Of a stretch of DNA of 64,000 bases, positions 53,228 through 64,000 are shown in pieces. Each line of letters starts with the position of its first letter. The stretch's first letter is position 1. The notes below the pieces were generated by a model, which was not told the origin of the DNA, did not search any database, and saw only the letters and a list, made by a program, of their open reading frames with translations. Source of the stretch: Skeletonema tropicum (Eukaryota > Bacillariophyta > Thalassiosirophyceae > Thalassiosirales > Thalassiosiraceae). The translations under genes and the position numbers were made by a program. Location of the stretch: NCBI GenBank assembly GCA_037178625.1, contig CM074136.1:496001-560000 (forward strand), read 5' to 3'.

Positions 53228-54553
53228 TCACAGCCCCAAGTCTGCCCAAGCAAAATTCGAAACAAAATCAGCATAATTACCCAACATCTCCTCTCCCATT
53301 GCAATATCTTTGCTTGCATAGCATCTCAAACCAGTACTATTACATCGTATATTTGCAGAGTATTCCTGAATCGTCTCTCCTTGGTTATCACCATAGTATG
53401 CTTCAAGCGCATAATCGTTCAATAAATTTCCATTATCCAAATCCACAACACCCGCAAAAGGTATCTCACCTTCCATATCTTGGACCCAAGCCCAAATCAA
53501 AATGTCACACACCATACCCGGATCAGAGAAGCGGTCATTCATGGCAAAGAGAAACTTTCGCATTGTATGCCCATCGTTAAAGATGATTGTGTTGTTGGTA
53601 GATTTGAAGATCACATCGCCCTCTTTGATATCCCGTGCTGCCTTTAACCCACGGCCCTTGTCCCCTCCACTTAGATACGGTACGGCATTTTGACTCATGT
53701 CATAAATAATATCCTCATTCGCCTGATAGGTAGATCGGAACAGTCCAATGAATGGTGTATCATCATTCTCGACAAAGTCATGATAGAAATCACGTGTATC
53801 TCTAAACAGTTGCTCACTCCATATTGGCCGAGGTGCTGAAGCGTACAACAACTTGTCACATGCAAAGTAATGATAGATTTCCCAATAGTCAAAAGTATCC
53901 CACTTGGAAGGATCAAGATATCGTCGAATCATTGCCTCTCTTTGAACCTCCTCGTTGGGAGATTGCAAATCGTTAGCAATGTCTTGTGGAAGATCTTCAT
54001 CTGTCATCCAAAAATTTCGTGGCTTGTCAAAGTCGAAGCCTTCTCCCCATTTGGTCCACGGATCTTCTTCTTGTTCTTCCTTGGATTGTAAAATTATTTC
54101 CTCATCCTTATGCTGTTCAGTGTCACCAGTTGACCAAAGATCTTGTTCTTCCTTGGATTGCAACATATCCTTTTGCTTATGCTGTTCAGTGTCACGGTTC
54201 TTTTCATATGCGTAATACCAAGAAATAATTAGAATGAGCACAATCGATAGCCGACAGATAAATGAGTAGCCGCTCAACATCGAGCCCGACCACAATTTGG
54301 CGGTTGGTTCGTCATCTTTATGTTCATGCACTTCGTTATGATGCGATTCATTCTTCTCAGAGCAGAGTGCATCTGTCAAACGAGAGGCGGGTTTATATTC
54401 ACAAGTCAACGACGAAGAAGGAATTTCGTCGGTGGATGATAGATCATCCGAGGAGGATGAGCCGGTGGCCTCAAGCTCGAGAGACGGCAGAGGGGACAAC
54501 TGAGAGAGGTCAGGCGACGTAGAAGAGGCCTCCTCCTCTTTGATAAGTACCAT
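53228..54553 (-). CDS. Membrane-anchored SET-domain protein, 441 aa
   Basis: A single-exon frame from ATG 54553. A Ser/Glu-rich N-terminus (1-95) precedes one hydrophobic helix (about 98-116, ICRLSIVLILIISWYYAY). A charged duplicated segment (TEQHK-KD-LQSKEEQ) and a helical region follow. The C-terminal SET-like domain (about 297-430) has GRGLKAARDIKEGDVIF at its start, VVDLDNGNLLNDYALEAYY in the middle and IRCNSTGLRCYASKDIAMGEEMLGNYADF at the end, the usual A-xDI-xGEE-xxNY motif. SET domains transfer methyl groups to lysines, but diatom membrane-anchored versions have unknown substrates. The canonical NHxC motif is not clear. It is convergent with the gene ending at 53076. Confidence 0.72.
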   Translation of the reverse strand: MVLIKEEEASSTSPDLSQLSPLPSLELEATGSSSSDDLSSTDEIPSSSLTCEYKPASRLTDALCSEKNESHHNEVHEHKDDEPTAKLWSGSMLSGYSFICRLSIVLILIISWYYAYEKNRDTEQHKQKDMLQSKEEQDLWSTGDTEQHKDEEIILQSKEEQEEDPWTKWGEGFDFDKPRNFWMTDEDLPQDIANDLQSPNEEVQREAMIRRYLDPSKWDTFDYWEIYHYFACDKLLYASAPRPIWSEQLFRDTRDFYHDFVENDDTPFIGLFRSTYQANEDIIYDMSQNAVPYLSGGDKGRGLKAARDIKEGDVIFKSTNNTIIFNDGHTMRKFLFAMNDRFSDPGMVCDILIWAWVQDMEGEIPFAGVVDLDNGNLLNDYALEAYYGDNQGETIQEYSANIRCNSTGLRCYASKDIAMGEEMLGNYADFVSNFAWADLGL

Positions 54554-55161
54554 GGTGTTGCTGCCTTTAGTATTAGTATCGATCTATGCGAGGACACATC
54601 GCATCATGCTCGCTCAACCAATGATCATCGACATCGCCGGCCATCCAACAAGGGTACTTATCGCCATTTTATTTTGAGCCGTTATTTTTCAAAACGCTCC
54701 TTTCTCGCAAGCAACCGCACGCCACTCGTTGTCTCATTCTTTTCTACGTGTGTACTAAATAGCGTAAGATCTAAGTCTTCACACGAATCATACTGGAATT
54801 GATGAACCCAAGTAGGCAGTTGGACTCAAACTGGTTGGCATCATGTCCCTGCTGGCATCGGTGATTTCAACATAAAGCCGTATGTTTGTCAGCAGTAGCA
54901 GTACAATAGGTGGAGACTGTAACTGTAAACAGTGTCGATTGCACCTTCCCTTCCGTAAAGACTGATGATGGATTGAGATTGAAGGAACGAGTGAAGTCTT
55001 GGACAAGTTGAGCGGTGCCATACAGGGTAATCAAATCACTAAAAACATTTACACCAAAAAAAATTATCTGAAGGAATTCGCTTGCTATCAGAAATAAGAA
55101 GTGTACCTGCGCAGCATGAACCATTTCATTCTCTCACACTGCACCCAACTTCCTCTTCTTT
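54554..55161. other. Intergenic region
   Basis: 55070-55161 is the reverse complement of 42540-42620, the 3' flank of the ankyrin gene at 41002. This shows that the ankyrin duplication included downstream DNA. The rest shows no gene. Confidence 0.5.
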
Positions 55162-56670
55162 TCATTCAGTATTGGCCTGTTGCAATGCGTTGTAGTTCAA
55201 ATGAGTCTCAGGATAAGCCTTCAGGAGCCTAAAGACACTCTCTGTGTATTCGACACTCTCCCTCTCTTCCACTTCATCACTTTCCCAAAGTAGATCGATG
55301 GGAAGCTTGTTGTGAGCATTCCTTCTAGATACTGATACAGCTTCATACTTATCCAGCAATTTCGCAATGATTTCATGTCTAGCACCTCGGCAAGCATAAT
55401 GGAGAGCAGTGTCTCCATCGTTATCCACAGCTGTGAGAGTCGATGTATCCAGTCCTACCAAGTACTGAATAACATTGGCAGAATTGTAACGCTCACATGC
55501 GATATGCAAGGGTAATGCACCGCCATTGTCTGATGACTGTATAGCGGTAGGATTGCCTTGTACCAACAACTTAATTGAACCAAGCCTGACATTATTTTGA
55601 ATTGCATTGTGAAGTGGGAGTCGTCCATTGCCATCAGGTGTTGTCATCAGACGGTGATCTTTGGCTTGGCGAGCATAGACTAACTCGCTTCTGATAAATG
55701 CTTGCACTTGATGATGATAGCGTTGGATATTGGACGCAATTCTATTGCCTTCAATAGCTTCTGGGTGTGCATCATAAATTACCTTGATGACATCAAGAGC
55801 AGCATCTATATTTGAATCATCATACTCCTGCTCACAAGCCCAATCAAGCAGAGACATTCCTCGACGCTTCTGAAATATCACATTGGGTTCGCAATCCATC
55901 AGGAATTGCACGGTTTCAATGCCACTTTCTGGGTTAGCTTGCTGGGACATGCCTTTTATTGCGAAGTGAATCGGGTACAATCCATTTGTTGATTCATGAT
56001 TGACGGCATCGGGGTAGAGTTTGTACAAATATTGAACTGTGGCAACAGTGTTTTGTGCGCATGCACGATGGAGAGGTAGTATGCCGTGAGCATTGGCTAT
56101 TCGCTCAGATCCAGGATACGCTTCGATCAGCACACGGCAAAAGTCAGGAGATTTTGACCAACTCGCAGCAATGTGAATTGGAAGATAGCCATTGTTACTA
56201 ACATGTCGTACTGCTTCAGGGCACAACTCGATGAGAAACTTCAATAATTGTATTGAGGCTGTTTCTTTCATGCGGTTGTTACCACATAAAACATGGAGAG
56301 GCATCGTACCGTCATTGGTCACACTGCCAACAGAGTCGGGAGCAGCATCAATGAGTAGTTGGATTATCCCCCGCGTCATACTTTTGTTGTAGCATGCGTA
56401 ATGGAGCGGCGACCACCCAGCACTGATAGCATCAGGAAAATATTCGATGAGACATCTAATTATTCCCTCGGTAACTCTTTCATTATAGCATGCCTTGAGG
56501 AAGAATCCATAATTGAAATTGCCAATATTATTATTATTTGGTGTCAATCCATGTCGCTCAAATAATTCGCGCAGACCGCCCTCTGAAAGCAAGTCTGATG
56601 AACAATAATTATCCAATTCTCCCAACAGCGCTTCAGCTGATTGTCTGTGAATATTGCCGTTCTCGCTCAT
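55162..56670 (-). CDS. Ankyrin-repeat protein, 502 aa
   Basis: An intact single-exon family member read leftward. ATG 56670 (MSENGNIHRQSAEALL) is chosen by alignment with paralogues; in-frame ATG 56724 would add 18 residues including KKRKTIST. The N-terminal module LLSEGGLRELFERHGLTPNN is followed by ankyrin repeats (LPIHIAASWSKSPDFCRVL, IEAYPGSERI, YLYKLYPDAVNHE, RLGSIKLLVQGN) and the LPIDLLWESDEVEERES linker. It ends at TGA after LQQANTE, and the same frame beyond the stop encodes MKRRGSW, matching the lost basic tail. Together with the 41002 gene it is the closest pair in coding and flank sequence. Confidence 0.88.
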   Translation of the reverse strand: MSENGNIHRQSAEALLGELDNYCSSDLLSEGGLRELFERHGLTPNNNNIGNFNYGFFLKACYNERVTEGIIRCLIEYFPDAISAGWSPLHYACYNKSMTRGIIQLLIDAAPDSVGSVTNDGTMPLHVLCGNNRMKETASIQLLKFLIELCPEAVRHVSNNGYLPIHIAASWSKSPDFCRVLIEAYPGSERIANAHGILPLHRACAQNTVATVQYLYKLYPDAVNHESTNGLYPIHFAIKGMSQQANPESGIETVQFLMDCEPNVIFQKRRGMSLLDWACEQEYDDSNIDAALDVIKVIYDAHPEAIEGNRIASNIQRYHHQVQAFIRSELVYARQAKDHRLMTTPDGNGRLPLHNAIQNNVRLGSIKLLVQGNPTAIQSSDNGGALPLHIACERYNSANVIQYLVGLDTSTLTAVDNDGDTALHYACRGARHEIIAKLLDKYEAVSVSRRNAHNKLPIDLLWESDEVEERESVEYTESVFRLLKAYPETHLNYNALQQANTE

Positions 56671-57744
56671 CGTTGAAATTGTCTTTCGTTTTTTTAACAT
56701 ACAAGCAGCAATGGCAAATGGCACGTCGTGAACGTGGCAAGTTGTCTTCTATCTGTCTGATTCTTGATTCTTTCGATGAGGGGGGCTCTTTTTCCTGCTT
56801 CTATCTTCTCATTTTCTGAATCCCGTTTCGTAGTCATAGTCACAGCGGGACTTGCGATTCAATCAACTTATCCTATCTATTCACATACTTAAGCACTGCT
56901 ACTTTCGCTGTCTATTGGTTCCCGTGGTCTATTCAATAATTTCTCATCACTCTAAGAGAGAGATACATAGCAGATGAGCCACTCGCTCGGTCGGCCTCTC
57001 ATGAAGTTGTAGTAGACCACGAGAGCGATTTTTCGAACTTCTCTAGAGAACATACAAGTTCTCGTGTTTGCAACGGCTATTCAAGGAAGTGCGTAATACC
57101 GCCTGGAAGTCCAGCAAGCAGCAAGAGATGGGCTTTGAAGATAAAAAACTTGAGGAGGTAAGTTCGAAGTAGAAGGACAAATCTTGTGGTGATGGACAGG
57201 CAAGAGGATGTCTTCACTCCTCATTTTGGTCAGTGATTTGTTGCCCTGCCATTTTTCTTGGTTGTTCATCCAACCAATTGTGGTAAGTTTTTGGCATTGG
57301 TTGTCTCTAGATAGTTCCGAAGCGTCCTACTCCTATCCCCACCCTTTGACCAGACGAACTCTCGAAAGCATCAAACATAGATGATGTTCCCGTCTGGAAC
57401 TGGGGTGCGGTCGTATCTTAGTCATAGATTTAACCCACCACACAACACTCTCTGTTGTATTTTGGTAGGATATATAGGACCAGCTCACTGTATCCATTGA
57501 TTGCAGAGAAGGGCAGAGGCGATGACGAGCAAGAACCACATAAGTAGGTACAGTCTTTGACTTGACAAATCAATCTTGATGATCGAGAATCAACAGTGCC
57601 GGATGGATAGTTTGAGTGCCGGTTCAGACAGCTAACTTAGATGATGTTGTACTTAATCTGACTTAATTATCTTTTGTAGCATCCTTACTTCAGTAGGTTC
57701 ATTGATGCCGTCTGTAAATTTGTGCAACAAGAGTAAACTTAACC
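56671..57744. other. Intergenic region
   Basis: It contains the presumed promoter of the ankyrin gene and the 3' flank of the next pseudogene. No gene or repeat is recognised. Confidence 0.4.
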
Positions 57745-59693
57745 TTATTCTTCTACTTCTTCTTGCAATTGCTCTCTTGCCACACTGGCCATCTCACGCA
57801 ACATGCCTTTTGCATCTGTAATACACTGAAACACTGATAAAGCATAAGACGATTCGTATCTGGCAGAGGTATCAATCAGTGTCGACGGTGATATGTGAAG
57901 ATCACTTGGCATTCTACTTGTTGACTTTATCAAAGATGCCGTATCGCATACAACGAGGTCAAGCTTCTCATCTTGCAATGTCCTTCCACGGAGTGACATG
58001 AACTCATCTTTCAACTTGGACAGATAGGAAACAATATGAATAAGATACCTCCCTGTCGACAAAAGTGGATAGCTCGATGTTTCCCCTCGAAGCGCAAAGT
58101 CGATGAGTGTTGCCGAGTCGTTACACATGCCCAACACGCCATACCCACCAAATGGAAGCTTCAAATCGGTAGCAATCCTGCTCAACACGACAGCCACGAT
58201 TGCACACATTCGAATAGCTCGGATTGCATCATCATGGGAGCAAACGTCGGCAAGAGACGTCTTGGCAGCCCACGGTGCATCCTGGTCTTCATCTGGATGG
58301 AAGCACGTCAGACCTCCTATCGATACGTAAAATTGTATCCAAAAGGACGGGTTCCAGTACGTCCAATGAGAGGCCCTTTGATATTCAAGTCCAACCCTCC
58401 ATGCGGAGCACAAAAGTACACTGGTTTGCCATCAGTAGATCGTTCGATTCCTGTTCTCAAGATTAGCGTTGTTGGGATGTGGGTGAATGAGCCGTCATCT
58501 TCCTTCACACACAATTGCATGCCGAAATTGGATAGAATTACTCTTGGACAAACCTCCGCTGTATGACCACAATCGACTAACGCCTGAATCAGTTCTTCAG
58601 GAAAGCTGCATGTTTGTCCATTGCAAATGACTTTGAAACAATCCTCCACTTTATCGACTTGCTGTGAGGCGAGTTTGTGATAGTTATGACACAACTTATT
58701 CAGCAGGACACACAAGAGACGATGCTCAATGCCCTCCCTCTTTGTATGAGTATACTGTAAATCACCTTTCCCAAGATGCAATCCGGGCAATAATCGTTCA
58801 TTAATTGGGGTAGAAGGGGGAAAACTCCTATCATTTGGATCGTACTTCCCCTCTTTCTCGAGGATGCGCTCTTCCATCATGGTGACATAATTGATAAAAT
58901 CATTGTCCAAATCAAATGTTGTTGGAAAGGATCCATCGTCCAAATCCTATGCAAGATCTCCATCCAGATTCTCCCCCAATCCAAGCCGCTTCAGTGGTGT
59001 TGCAGTTTTTGTTTCATCAATTGTGCTCACTCTCTGATTTAAATTGACAAATGAGATGATTTCCATTAATGACAGATCAAATGACATGGCATCATTGGCA
59101 GTTTTCTCTTCGTTGCTGCTGACTAATTCTCCATCACCACTGTAGCTCCCTTCTTCCAGAATACTCTTGGCCATAAACTTGGACACGACATTCGATATCC
59201 CAGCAATAGAAGCGGCTACACTGCCCGCCCCCATGAGCGGCAAGAGGGCTGCACCATATGTCCTCCCCATGTTATCGAGCAGAAATTTACCAATCAATAT
59301 ATTCAATTCTTTCTGAAGGAACATCTGATTGAACGCATTATCTGGATCCGCCGGCTCCAATTGGCTGAGATATTCGCCGAAACTCATCATCTTCCAATCT
59401 GGATTGGCCGCGACAAAATTCGGATCGAGCTCCATGCAAACGACTCGATTCTTCTTGGCGGCGTTCTTGTTGCGCACGACTTTGACGAGAGCAACATTCT
59501 TTTCGATCTCCTTGACCTTTTCTTTGATATTGCTTCGGTAGCGATAGAGATAAAATGCCACCGGGGCCGAGAGACACAAGAAAGTGGAGAGGATTACGAG
59601 ATTGCTCGTGCTTCCACTGAATAAGCCGCGAAATGAGGCTACCAGCGCTGAGAAGGGGCTGGATGAGGCTGACGATGATAGTAGAAGAACCAT
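57745..59693 (-). pseudogene. Unknown membrane-anchored protein gene, disrupted
   Basis: The frame starts at ATG 59693 (MVLLLSSSASSSPFS). A hydrophobic helix (VILSTFLCLSAPVAFYLYRY) precedes a basic segment and conserved-looking regions (LDPNFVAANPDWKMMSFGEYL, IGKFLLDNMGRTYGAALLPLM). An in-frame TAG at 58949-58947 interrupts it, yet the next codons continue plausibly (DLDDGSFPTTFDLDND, GIEHRLLCVLLNKLCHNYH, GTRPFGYNFTYR). A shift and stop near 58317-58330 then move the match to other frames, the last running to 57745 (FGGYGVLGMCNDSATLIDFA). This decay pattern argues against a functional gene, although readthrough or sequencing error cannot be excluded. The family is not recognised. Confidence 0.65.
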
Positions 59694-60655
59694 GATGATG
59701 CAGTCGAGAGTGAAGCTGCCGATCTCTGTTGCCGAATTGTTACCGCAGTTGTATGTCTCCTCATGAGTCCAAGGATGAAGAATCTTAGATCTTTGAGTCA
59801 AACAAATAATAGACACATCTCAAGTACCGTGCGCTACTGCGCTACTCACTGGAAATAAATTAACGGAAATCTTAAGTGAGTAACATTTCCACATTTGCTC
59901 GCTCTCACTCTAAATCCCAGACTGAGTACATAATATTCATCAGAACATAGACAAAAACACGCTCACCTGAAGCAAAGTCATCCTTCAACACTCAAGCAAA
60001 ATCATCACGGAGGCTGAATTTCCATTGTTACACCGAATGCCGACAACTTCCGTACACAGATTGTCAAGCTTTGGCTTACTAAGCTTCAAGTCAGCGGTCA
60101 GCTTCAAGACATGGGCAAGTTAAATAAATACAAAGTCAAGACATGGGCAAGTTGTTGTGAGCTTTCAAGAGTGGGACCACCGTCCCCATTCTCCAATCTC
60201 ACATCGAAAATATCAATGAAGCAGAGCCTGTGGATATTCTAGATATGTCATAGAAGCTCTGTTCAGCAAGTCCAAGGTTGGTGATTTTCGCGGCTGTCTC
60301 GACGAGAGGCCTGGGCCAAGTTTCCACATAGCGGAGAGTATGAGGAAGAACTGCTTTGGAATGTGACTATGGACCTGCAAAGGATACCTCAAGGCGACGG
60401 AAGTGTTGCATGTAATGCTCAATGACACGACTGTTTCCTACGGCACTACAACATTCCATCGCCTACATTCATGTGATATGATCAGGAATGCATCGCTTTA
60501 TCAAGTGTTGGCCTTCTCTAGTGAGAGGATGACGAAGAGCTGAAGAGCTGCATTCATTACATTGTCTGCACTATGGTAAAAATCCATTTATTCTCTTATC
60601 ATACTTCACCCCACTCTCTCTTCTTTCCATCTAGACAATAGACACTCAACTTGAC
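59694..60655. other. Intergenic region
   Basis: Contains a local duplication AAGACATGGGCAAGTT (about 60105-60120 and 60139-60154). No gene is seen. Confidence 0.4.
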
Positions 60656-61540
60656 TTACCCTGTCAGCATATGATTCACATTGCTGGTCATAACCATCTC
60701 GGGGTATTCTCTGAGAAGACGAAAGACGCTCTCCGTGTATTCCGTATTCTCCCTATCTTCAACTGCATTACTTTCCCAAAGAACATCGATTGGTAGCTTG
60801 TTGTGACTATTCCGCTTCGAAACTGACACAGCATCATATTTCTCCAGCAGCATCGCTATTGTGTCATACTTCGCTCCACGACATGCATAATGGAGAGCTG
60901 TACCCTTCTTATCCACGACGTCACGAGTAGATTTATCAAGCCCAATCAAGTACTGAACAACGCTCACAGAGTCGTGGTGCTTACAAGCAATATGCAATGG
61001 CAAGGCGACATTGTTGTCTAGGGATCGTATCGCCAATGGATTGCCTTTTACCAATAACTTGATTGAGCCAAGTCTCACATTATTTTGCAGTGCTGTATGT
61101 AGTGGGAGTCGTCCATTTTCATCTGGTGTTGTCATCACACGGTGATCTTTGGCTTGACGAGCAAATACTAGCTAAGTGTAGAGAAATACTTGGACTTGTG
61201 GATGCCAGTGTTGAATGTCTCGCAAAAATATATTATCATCAATAGCTTCGGGGTGCGCATCATAAATTACCTTGATGGCTTCAAGAGCAGCATCGATGTT
61301 TGAATCATAATAATCATAGTCCTCCTCAGGAGGCTCCAAACAAGCAGAATGAAGCAGAGACTTTCCATCAAACGTCTGTAGTTTCACATTCGGATTACGA
61401 TCCAGAAGGTAGCGCACAGTTTTCAAAGCGTCATGCGGATTGTTTGTGTTACTAAAGTTGTTGATACGAAGGTTCATGATGGCAGAGTGAATCGGATAAA
61501 TTCCAATTCTGCTATGTACCTCCAGACTCTTAGGTTGCAA
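60656..61540 (-). pseudogene. Ankyrin-repeat protein, 5'-truncated with nonsense codon
   Basis: Read leftward, this begins abruptly at about 61540 within the YPIHSAI repeat and matches the rest of the family: RYLLDRNPNVKLQ, ALEAIKVIYDAHPEAIDD, LPLHTALQNNVRLGSIKLLV, LPLHIACKHHD and LPIDVLWESNAVEDRE, ending NVNHMLTG. A TAG (61171-61169) replaces the Glu codon of the SELVYARQAK block, splitting the frame into 122- and 160-codon parts. A CT-rich stretch (about 61575-61605) marks the 5' break. It has an unusual insertion (NFSNTNNPHD) compared with its paralogues. Confidence 0.85.
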
Positions 61541-61838
61541 ACAACTGTCAAATGCAATTACATAGTAGCTGCGCTCTCTCTCTCTTTCTCTCTAGAGAGA
61601 GACACGAGGGTCGGTGAGAAAGGAGAACTTACGAGACTGTTCCCGAAGACGCCCTTGGGGTCTGCTGGATACGGGTTAGTCGATGTAAGTGGATGGCATC
61701 GAATTGTTGGAGGAAATGGATTTCTGGTAGGATCATGATGAGTTCGCGCAAGTACAGTACTTAACAAAATCATGTACCAGTGTGATAATTCTTACTTGTC
61801 GTTGCCTCTGCTACTGCTGCATCTACTTGCAAACCATC
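61541..61838. other. Spacer between ankyrin copies
   Basis: Contains a TCTCTCTCTCTC microsatellite (about 61574-61592) and an adjoining CTCTAGAGAG palindrome. No gene is seen. Confidence 0.5.
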
Positions 61839-63418
61839 TCATGCTGCACCCAACTTTCTCTTCTTCCCCTTCTGAGCTGAACAATCATCTCCTGTACCAA
61901 GTTGATTCATCTCATCACTGCAATTCAACACCACAGTCTCGGGGTAAGCTTTCAGAAGACGAAAGACACTCTCCGTGTAATCAACGCTTACCCTATCTCC
62001 CACAGCATTGCTTTCCCAGAGGAGATCGATGGGAATCTTCCCGTTAGCATTCCGTTTTGATACGGATGCGGCATCATACTTATCAAGAAGAAGCGCTATT
62101 GTATCATACTTTGCACTGCGGCATGCGTAATGGAGGGCTGTATTGTTGTCAATATCCACGGCTCGAAGAGTTCTCCTATCGAGGTCGAGCAAGTACTCAA
62201 CAACGCTAGCAAAATCGTGGTGCTCACATGCTATGTGCAACGGAAGCGCGAAGCTGTTCTCTAGAGTTCGTATTGCCGATGGATTGCCTTTTATAATTTG
62301 ATTGAGCCAAGTCTGACGCTGTTCTGAAGTGCTGTGTGCAAAGGAAGACGTCCATTGTCATCAGGTGTTGTAATGTCGCTTTGATCTTTGGCTTGACGAG
62401 CATAGACTAACTCGCTTCTGATGAATGATTGCACTTGTTGATGATAGCGTTGGTTATTGGCCGCAATACTATTGTCTTCAATAGCTTCTGGGTGTGCATC
62501 ATAAATTACCTTGATGATTTCAAGAGCAGCATCGATATTTGAATCATCATACTCCCGTTGGCAAGCATAATGAAATAGAGATTTCCCTCGACACTTCTGA
62601 AATTTCACATTGGGATCGCAATCCAACAAGTGTTGCACGATTTCAATGGCAGTTTCTGGGTTTCCTCGCATGGACATGCCTTTAATTGCAGCGTGAATCG
62701 GATAAAATCCTTCTGCTGCAGCATGATTGATGGCATCGGGGTAAAGTTTGTACAAATATTGTACTGTGGCAACAGAGCCGCAAAGACATGCACAATGGAG
62801 AGGTAGCATTCCTAAGGAATTAGTAATTCGTTCGGATCCAGGATATGCTTCGGTCAGCACACGGCAAAACTCAGGAGATCGTTTCTGCGCAGCAATGTGA
62901 ATCGGGAGGCGGCCTTTATTATTATCAGCATGCCGGACTGCTTCAGGGTACTTCTCGTTAAGAAACGTTAATAATTTCATCATGGCTGTTTCGTTCATGC
63001 GTTTGTGAGCACATAAGAAGTGTAAAGGCATGTAACCCTGACTGTTTACACTGCGAAGAGTGTCGGGAGCTGCATCAATGAGGAGCTGTATTATCTCCCG
63101 CGTCATACTTTTGTTCAAGCATGCATAGTGGAGCGGTGTGCACCCATGTTGATCAGTAGCCCTAGCAACGCCAGGAAAATATTCAATGAGACAACGAATG
63201 ATACTCTCCTCCACTCTTTCATTACAGCATGCACAAAGGAAGATTTCATCGCCACTAATAAGAATACTATTTGAATTATTTGGTGTCAATCCATGTAGCT
63301 CAAATAATTCACGTAGGCCTTCCTCTGAAAGCAAGTCGGATTTAAAAAACTCAAACAACTCCCTCTTGACTAGGAGGGCATTAGCTGCCCGTTCTTTGTT
63401 ATCACTGTTGTCGTACAT
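61839..63418 (-). pseudogene. Ankyrin-repeat protein, full length but with 4-nt deletion
   Basis: Read leftward from ATG 63418 (MYDNSDNKERAANALL), the copy is complete with module LLSEEGLRELFELHGLTPNN, repeats (FCRVLTEAYPGSERI, YLYKLYPDAINHA), the linker and a basic tail (KGKKRKLGAA). At 62296-62291 the RLGSIKLLV-KGN block reads AAATTATAAAAGG. Paralogues have four more bases here, so the frame ends in TAA after residue 375, and the remaining 133 codons lie in another frame (61839-62240 and upstream). A truncated 375-residue ankyrin protein might still be made. The disruption looks recent because the rest is intact. An assembly indel is the main alternative. Confidence 0.8.
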
Positions 63419-64000
63419 CGTTCATCGACATAGATACTAGTGCAGAGCCCTTCGCATAAGCCTGACCCGCCAAAACCTTCAGAGGAACAAAACCATTTTT
63501 TCACACACACCCACCATGGTAACTTGGCCGTAGGGAGATCGATAGGCTGGCACATGTACTCTACTTTATGTCGGAAACGACGATAGGATCGTTTTCGGCT
63601 ATATCTCACGATGTTAAATCTTGTTCATTTAGTTTGGGTTCCATCAGCCCTACGAGAAACAGTGATTCCATTGTAAGCTAGAGTTTGTTAGCCAAATTTG
63701 TCCAGTAATTACTATGGGCCGACAAAAATGCTTATCTTGGCGAGGAAATAAGATATTTATATGATTCTTTCATACGCAAGACCCGCACGAACACACTCGA
63801 AAGGGCTGTATCATTGGTTCTGTCTATATCTTGTCCATAGGGGAAATAAAATTTGGGGCTAGTTAGTACGGCCGCCATGGTGGAGGTGTCTAAAAAAAGG
63901 TTTTGTTCCTCTGAGACGGGCGAAAGACAGGCTTATGCATGAGGCATGAGGCACCAATTTGAGGAAGAATTTGGAAGGCGGTTTGGTTGGGTAGTATTGT
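63419..64000. other. Terminal intergenic region
   Basis: Presumed 5' flank of the ankyrin copy; no other feature is seen to the end of the window. Confidence 0.4.

Overview
This is eukaryotic nuclear DNA, most likely from a centric diatom of the Thalassiosira/Skeletonema/Cyclotella kind. The evidence is short GT-AG introns (about 60-150 bp), secreted proteins with Pro-Ser/Pro-Thr repeats and one-motif-per-exon cysteine repeats, lineage-specific ankyrin paralogues, acidic and coiled-coil families, and very many small repeats. The organism is inferred from style; no marker gene names the species. A 500-N scaffold gap lies at 2271-2770.

Layout. 1-980: two identical 5S rRNA genes on the minus strand. 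2771-3466: 3' part of a BTB(T1)+SAM gene whose full-length paralogue is at 37862-39478. 3744-6393: nested direct repeats, a MITE with its empty site, and a frameshifted coiled-coil gene. 6719-7249: unknown acidic gene. 7921-8380: ankyrin relic. 8381-16200: mostly repeats and relics, including two pairs of direct repeats, a broken tyrosine-recombinase gene flanked by copies of a 21-bp hairpin motif, and a 160-bp-arm inverted-repeat element. 16427-17974: intact ankyrin gene. 18505-19395: acidic-domain gene. 19661-23000: back-to-back TIR elements, one carrying a gene, then four inverted 18-bp near-palindromes. 23287-24912: tandem-repeat single-pass membrane protein whose C-terminal tail is an antisense copy of the acidic gene. 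26657-27562: small LTR (TRIM-like) element. 28111-29592: ankyrin gene. 31878-33381 and 42687-44166: two copies of a 1.5-kb TIR element. 33676-37742: two-exon gene with a C-terminal domain resembling the edema-factor/ExoY class of nucleotidyl cyclases. 39561-40897: 1.34-kb TIR element, parent of the 122-bp MITE at 25043. 41002-42477: ankyrin gene. 44639-53076: two divergently transcribed multi-exon secreted-protein genes forming a large, largely gene-converted inverted repeat. 53228-54553: membrane-anchored SET-domain protein. 55162-63418: one intact and two broken ankyrin paralogues plus a broken unknown gene.

Two themes run through the window. First, a family of at least seven ankyrin paralogues is being duplicated and decaying in place. 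Second, transposition and inverted duplication are shuffling gene ends: an antisense tail, swapped 5' exons, and a gene carried inside a TIR element. The most biologically surprising gene is the cyclase-like one. No operon-like or pathway clustering is evident, and I see no CRISPR, tRNA or viral structural genes.
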